NCBI GenBank assembly: GCA_947179155.2
Contig: OX359265.1
Coordinates: forward strand, 1,783,501-1,847,500
From: Hedera helix
Taxonomy: Eukaryota; Streptophyta; Magnoliopsida; Apiales; Araliaceae
Length of the DNA stretch: 64,000 nucleotides
Direction of reading: 5' to 3'
Shown: piece by piece, positions 62,166 to 64,000 of the stretch
Position numbering within the stretch: the stretch's first letter is position 1
How the letters are laid out: the number at the start of each line of letters is the position of its first letter
The notes under the pieces: generated by a model
What the model was told of the DNA's origin: nothing
Database searches by the model: none
The model's input: the letters and a program-made list of their open reading frames with translations, nothing else
Program-made: the position numbers and the translations under genes

Positions 62166-63785
62166 GGGAATTATCTATAGCAACTGGTTGCTATGGACAC
62201 AATTCCAATAAATGTATTTTACACCATTCATAAGTAGATCTAACAACCCAAAATTGAGATTTTTTCCCCCTGCCAGTAGAAGGAGTGACGATAAAATTGA
62301 GTTGTCGCTACTCTTTCTAGTGACAGGCCTAGCAAGCCCAGTCGCTACTCCATTTAGTGACACGTATCGGCAACCAGAAGCTAGCGACAACCAATGCTTG
62401 CAAATCATGCATCAACATGCAAGCCGATGCATGTATTCATCGGCACTCCTTCTGGCGACAGGCATCGGCATGCATCGACACACATTGACATGTATCAAAA
62501 TGCATCAACAAACATCAGGTAATGCCTGTATGCACGTGCATGCATCGGCAGCCGGTAACGATAGCCAATGCATGTACATGCATCGGCAAAGCATTGATAG
62601 ACATCAACTGATACTTGCACACATCAGTTAGTAGCAACTGATGTATGTTGTTAGAAGGAGTAGTGACTGAGATTTGTTTTCCCTTCAGCCAGAAAGAGTA
62701 GCGACAACTTAGGTCTGCCCCTAAGAGTATTGGCAGCTCAAGTCTGTAGCCAATCTTTCTAGCGGCAGAGGGAAAAAGTCCCAATTTTGGACTGCTAGAT
62801 CTATTTATGAAGGGTGTAAGATACATTTATTAGAATAATACTCACAACAATCATTTACTATATATATATATATATATGGAGAGGGATCCATAAAAAATGT
62901 TTGCTATGACACTCCAACAAACACATCTTTGGTTGTCCATAGGAGAAATGGGTTGTCAAGATTTAAATTTTTTAATCCTTATGCTACTACTAATAGCGGA
63001 TAACACTTTTTTTTTAAAGAAAACTAGACCGTCTGTTTCTCCTATGGATGGAAAGAAATGTGTTTGCTATTGATCACTCTCCTATATTCATACATATTTT
63101 AACTATTTACACTTGCTGAAGACTGGAGGGCTTGGTTATGATGTCCCGGCTGGGAGAAGGGATGGCAGAATTTCACTAGCTTCAGAGGCGTCGAATGGCC
63201 TACCTGCCCCCACAAATGACATTAATCAACTCACTCAATCCTTTGCAAAGAGAGGACTTACACAAGAAGAAATGGTTACACTCTCTGGTAAGCATTTCTA
63301 AACAATCTTGGTTCTCTAGTTGACAAAAAAAAAAACTACCAGTAACGAATCAAATGTAAATTTTGTGATGTACAGGTGCGCACACCATTGGGCGATCTCA
63401 TTGCACTCCATTTAGTAACAGACTGTATAGTTACAACACGACAACAGCGCAAGACCCGAGCCTAGATTTGACATATGCAGGGCAGCTAAAACAGCAGTGC
63501 CCACAAGGCAGCACAGATGCTAACTTGGTTGTACCAATGAACCCTTCCAGCCCGGCCACAACTGATGTAGACTACTACAAAGATGTTCTGGCTAACCGAG
63601 GCTTGTTTACCTCAGACCAAACTCTCTTGACAAACCCAACCACGGCCAACCAAGTGGCTCAAAATGCTGCGAATCCCCAGCTTTGGAGCAGCAAATTTGC
63701 TGCTGCAATGGTGAAGATGGGTCGAATCGGGGCACTGACAGGGACTGCTGGCGAGATTAGAGCAAATTGTAGGGTCATCAACTAA
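61437..63785 (+). CDS. secreted class III plant peroxidase, 327 aa
   Basis: Four exons: 61437-61652, 61903-62094, 63122-63287, 63376-63785, the usual class III layout; GT..AG borders and phases agree, 984 bases. Residues 1-25 form a signal peptide ([13 protein letters not shown].. then AQLQVGFY). Distal haem pocket RMHFHDCF gives Arg63, His67 and Asp68; [11 protein letters not shown] follows; proximal His is in AHTIGRSHC. Eight conserved cysteines are present (NSC, HDC, GCD, MCK, SCAD, SHC, QQC, ANC). [15 protein letters not shown] and the end RANCRVIN are typical. Class III peroxidases oxidise phenolics with H2O2 in the cell wall or vacuole (lignification, defence, reactive oxygen control). 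The exact substrate and isoform are not readable. Intron 2 is filled by two TIR elements. Confidence 0.96.
62129..62164. repeat. (TC)n(TA)n microsatellite in peroxidase intron 2
   Basis: TC run followed by a TA run, just before the first TIR element. Confidence 0.95.
62186..62852. mobile_element. non-autonomous DNA transposon with about 90-bp terminal inverted repeats, in peroxidase intron 2
   Basis: Left TIR (GGTTGCTATGG..CCAATAAATGTATTTTACAC..TTCATAAGTAGATCTA..CCAAAATTGAGA..TTTTTCCCCCTGCC) is matched in reverse by the right one ending at 62852, with scattered substitutions. Inner GAGTTGTCGCTACTCTTTCT and AGAAAGAGTAGCGACAACTT are also inverted. The centre (62390-62640) carries many CATCGGCA and TGCATCAACA short repeats. 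Long TIRs fit a Mutator-like or similar MITE; flanks TTATCTATA and TTTACTATA agree at 7 of 9 positions, a possible old 9-bp duplication. No transposase. Confidence 0.75.
62878..63082. mobile_element. second TIR element in peroxidase intron 2
   Basis: GGAGAGGGATC and, in reverse, GGAGAGTGATC form the ends; inner AACAAACACATCTTTGG..CCATAGGAGAAA is matched by AGCAAACACATTTC..CCATAGGAGAAA. About 205 bp, ending about 40 bases before the exon 3 acceptor. Confidence 0.65.
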
Positions 63786-64000
63786 GAGATGGACGTAATA
63801 CAATGAGGAACACTGGAAAATTAATCCTTCTGGATTATTTTATCATTATTATATAGTACGTTAGGTATTCTTGTGTAATGTGGTAAAGCGCCATCTTCTT
63901 GTATTAGCAAATCATGCAATTTAAATGATAATAAGTTATAATAACCATATTATGGGACAACTATGGACCACCCTAAGGGTTTAGGTAAACATAAACTCTC
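63786..64000. other. 3' UTR and flank of the peroxidase gene
   Basis: Short region after the stop codon, cut by the window edge. No further gene seen. Confidence 0.5.

Overview
The window is nuclear DNA from a flowering plant, most likely a eudicot. The genes have many introns with GT..AG borders, and their families are plant-specific or plant-typical (NAC, OVATE, WAT1/EamA, class III peroxidase, Kazal-like, PPR, AMT1). Intergenic DNA is very AT-rich and full of small inverted-repeat transposons and TA/AAT microsatellites. The species cannot be named from this sequence alone.

Layout. 1-1026: 3' part of an UNC93-like membrane protein gene (+). 2927-3717: small acidic N-myristoylation-type protein (-), convergent with UNC93. 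6018-6395: Kazal-type inhibitor-like secreted or membrane protein (+). 6.4-13.4 kb: gene-free, with several MITEs. 13466-18274: seven-exon WAT1-related (EamA/MtN21) transporter whose introns hold many MITEs. 19.8-20.4 kb: decayed PPR gene. 22325-22645: short OVATE family protein (-). 22.7-31.8 kb: gene-free, including a PIF/Harbinger-like element swollen by about 1.4 kb of AAT/ATT microsatellite. 31869-36642: ten-exon endonuclease/exonuclease/phosphatase protein with EF-hands. 40803-43819: six-exon membrane-tethered NAC transcription factor. 47763-52967: five-exon plant protein of unknown function (1086 aa). 57.86-58.59 kb: ammonium-transporter fragment lying inside a 22-bp minisatellite. 61437-63785: four-exon secreted class III peroxidase whose second intron is built almost wholly from two TIR elements. 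The seven intact or partial multi-exon and single-exon models outside the pseudogenes all splice in frame.

The genes are ordinary, independently acting plant genes; nothing suggests an operon or cluster working together. What stands out is the repeat landscape: at least seven small inverted-repeat families recur, often inside introns, and two gene fragments (PPR, AMT) have decayed or been captured. The most unusual structure is the AMT1-like fragment bounded on both sides by copies of the same 22/22/45-bp-spaced GGTAACC repeat array. All exon borders were read by eye from splice consensus and reading frame, without transcript evidence.
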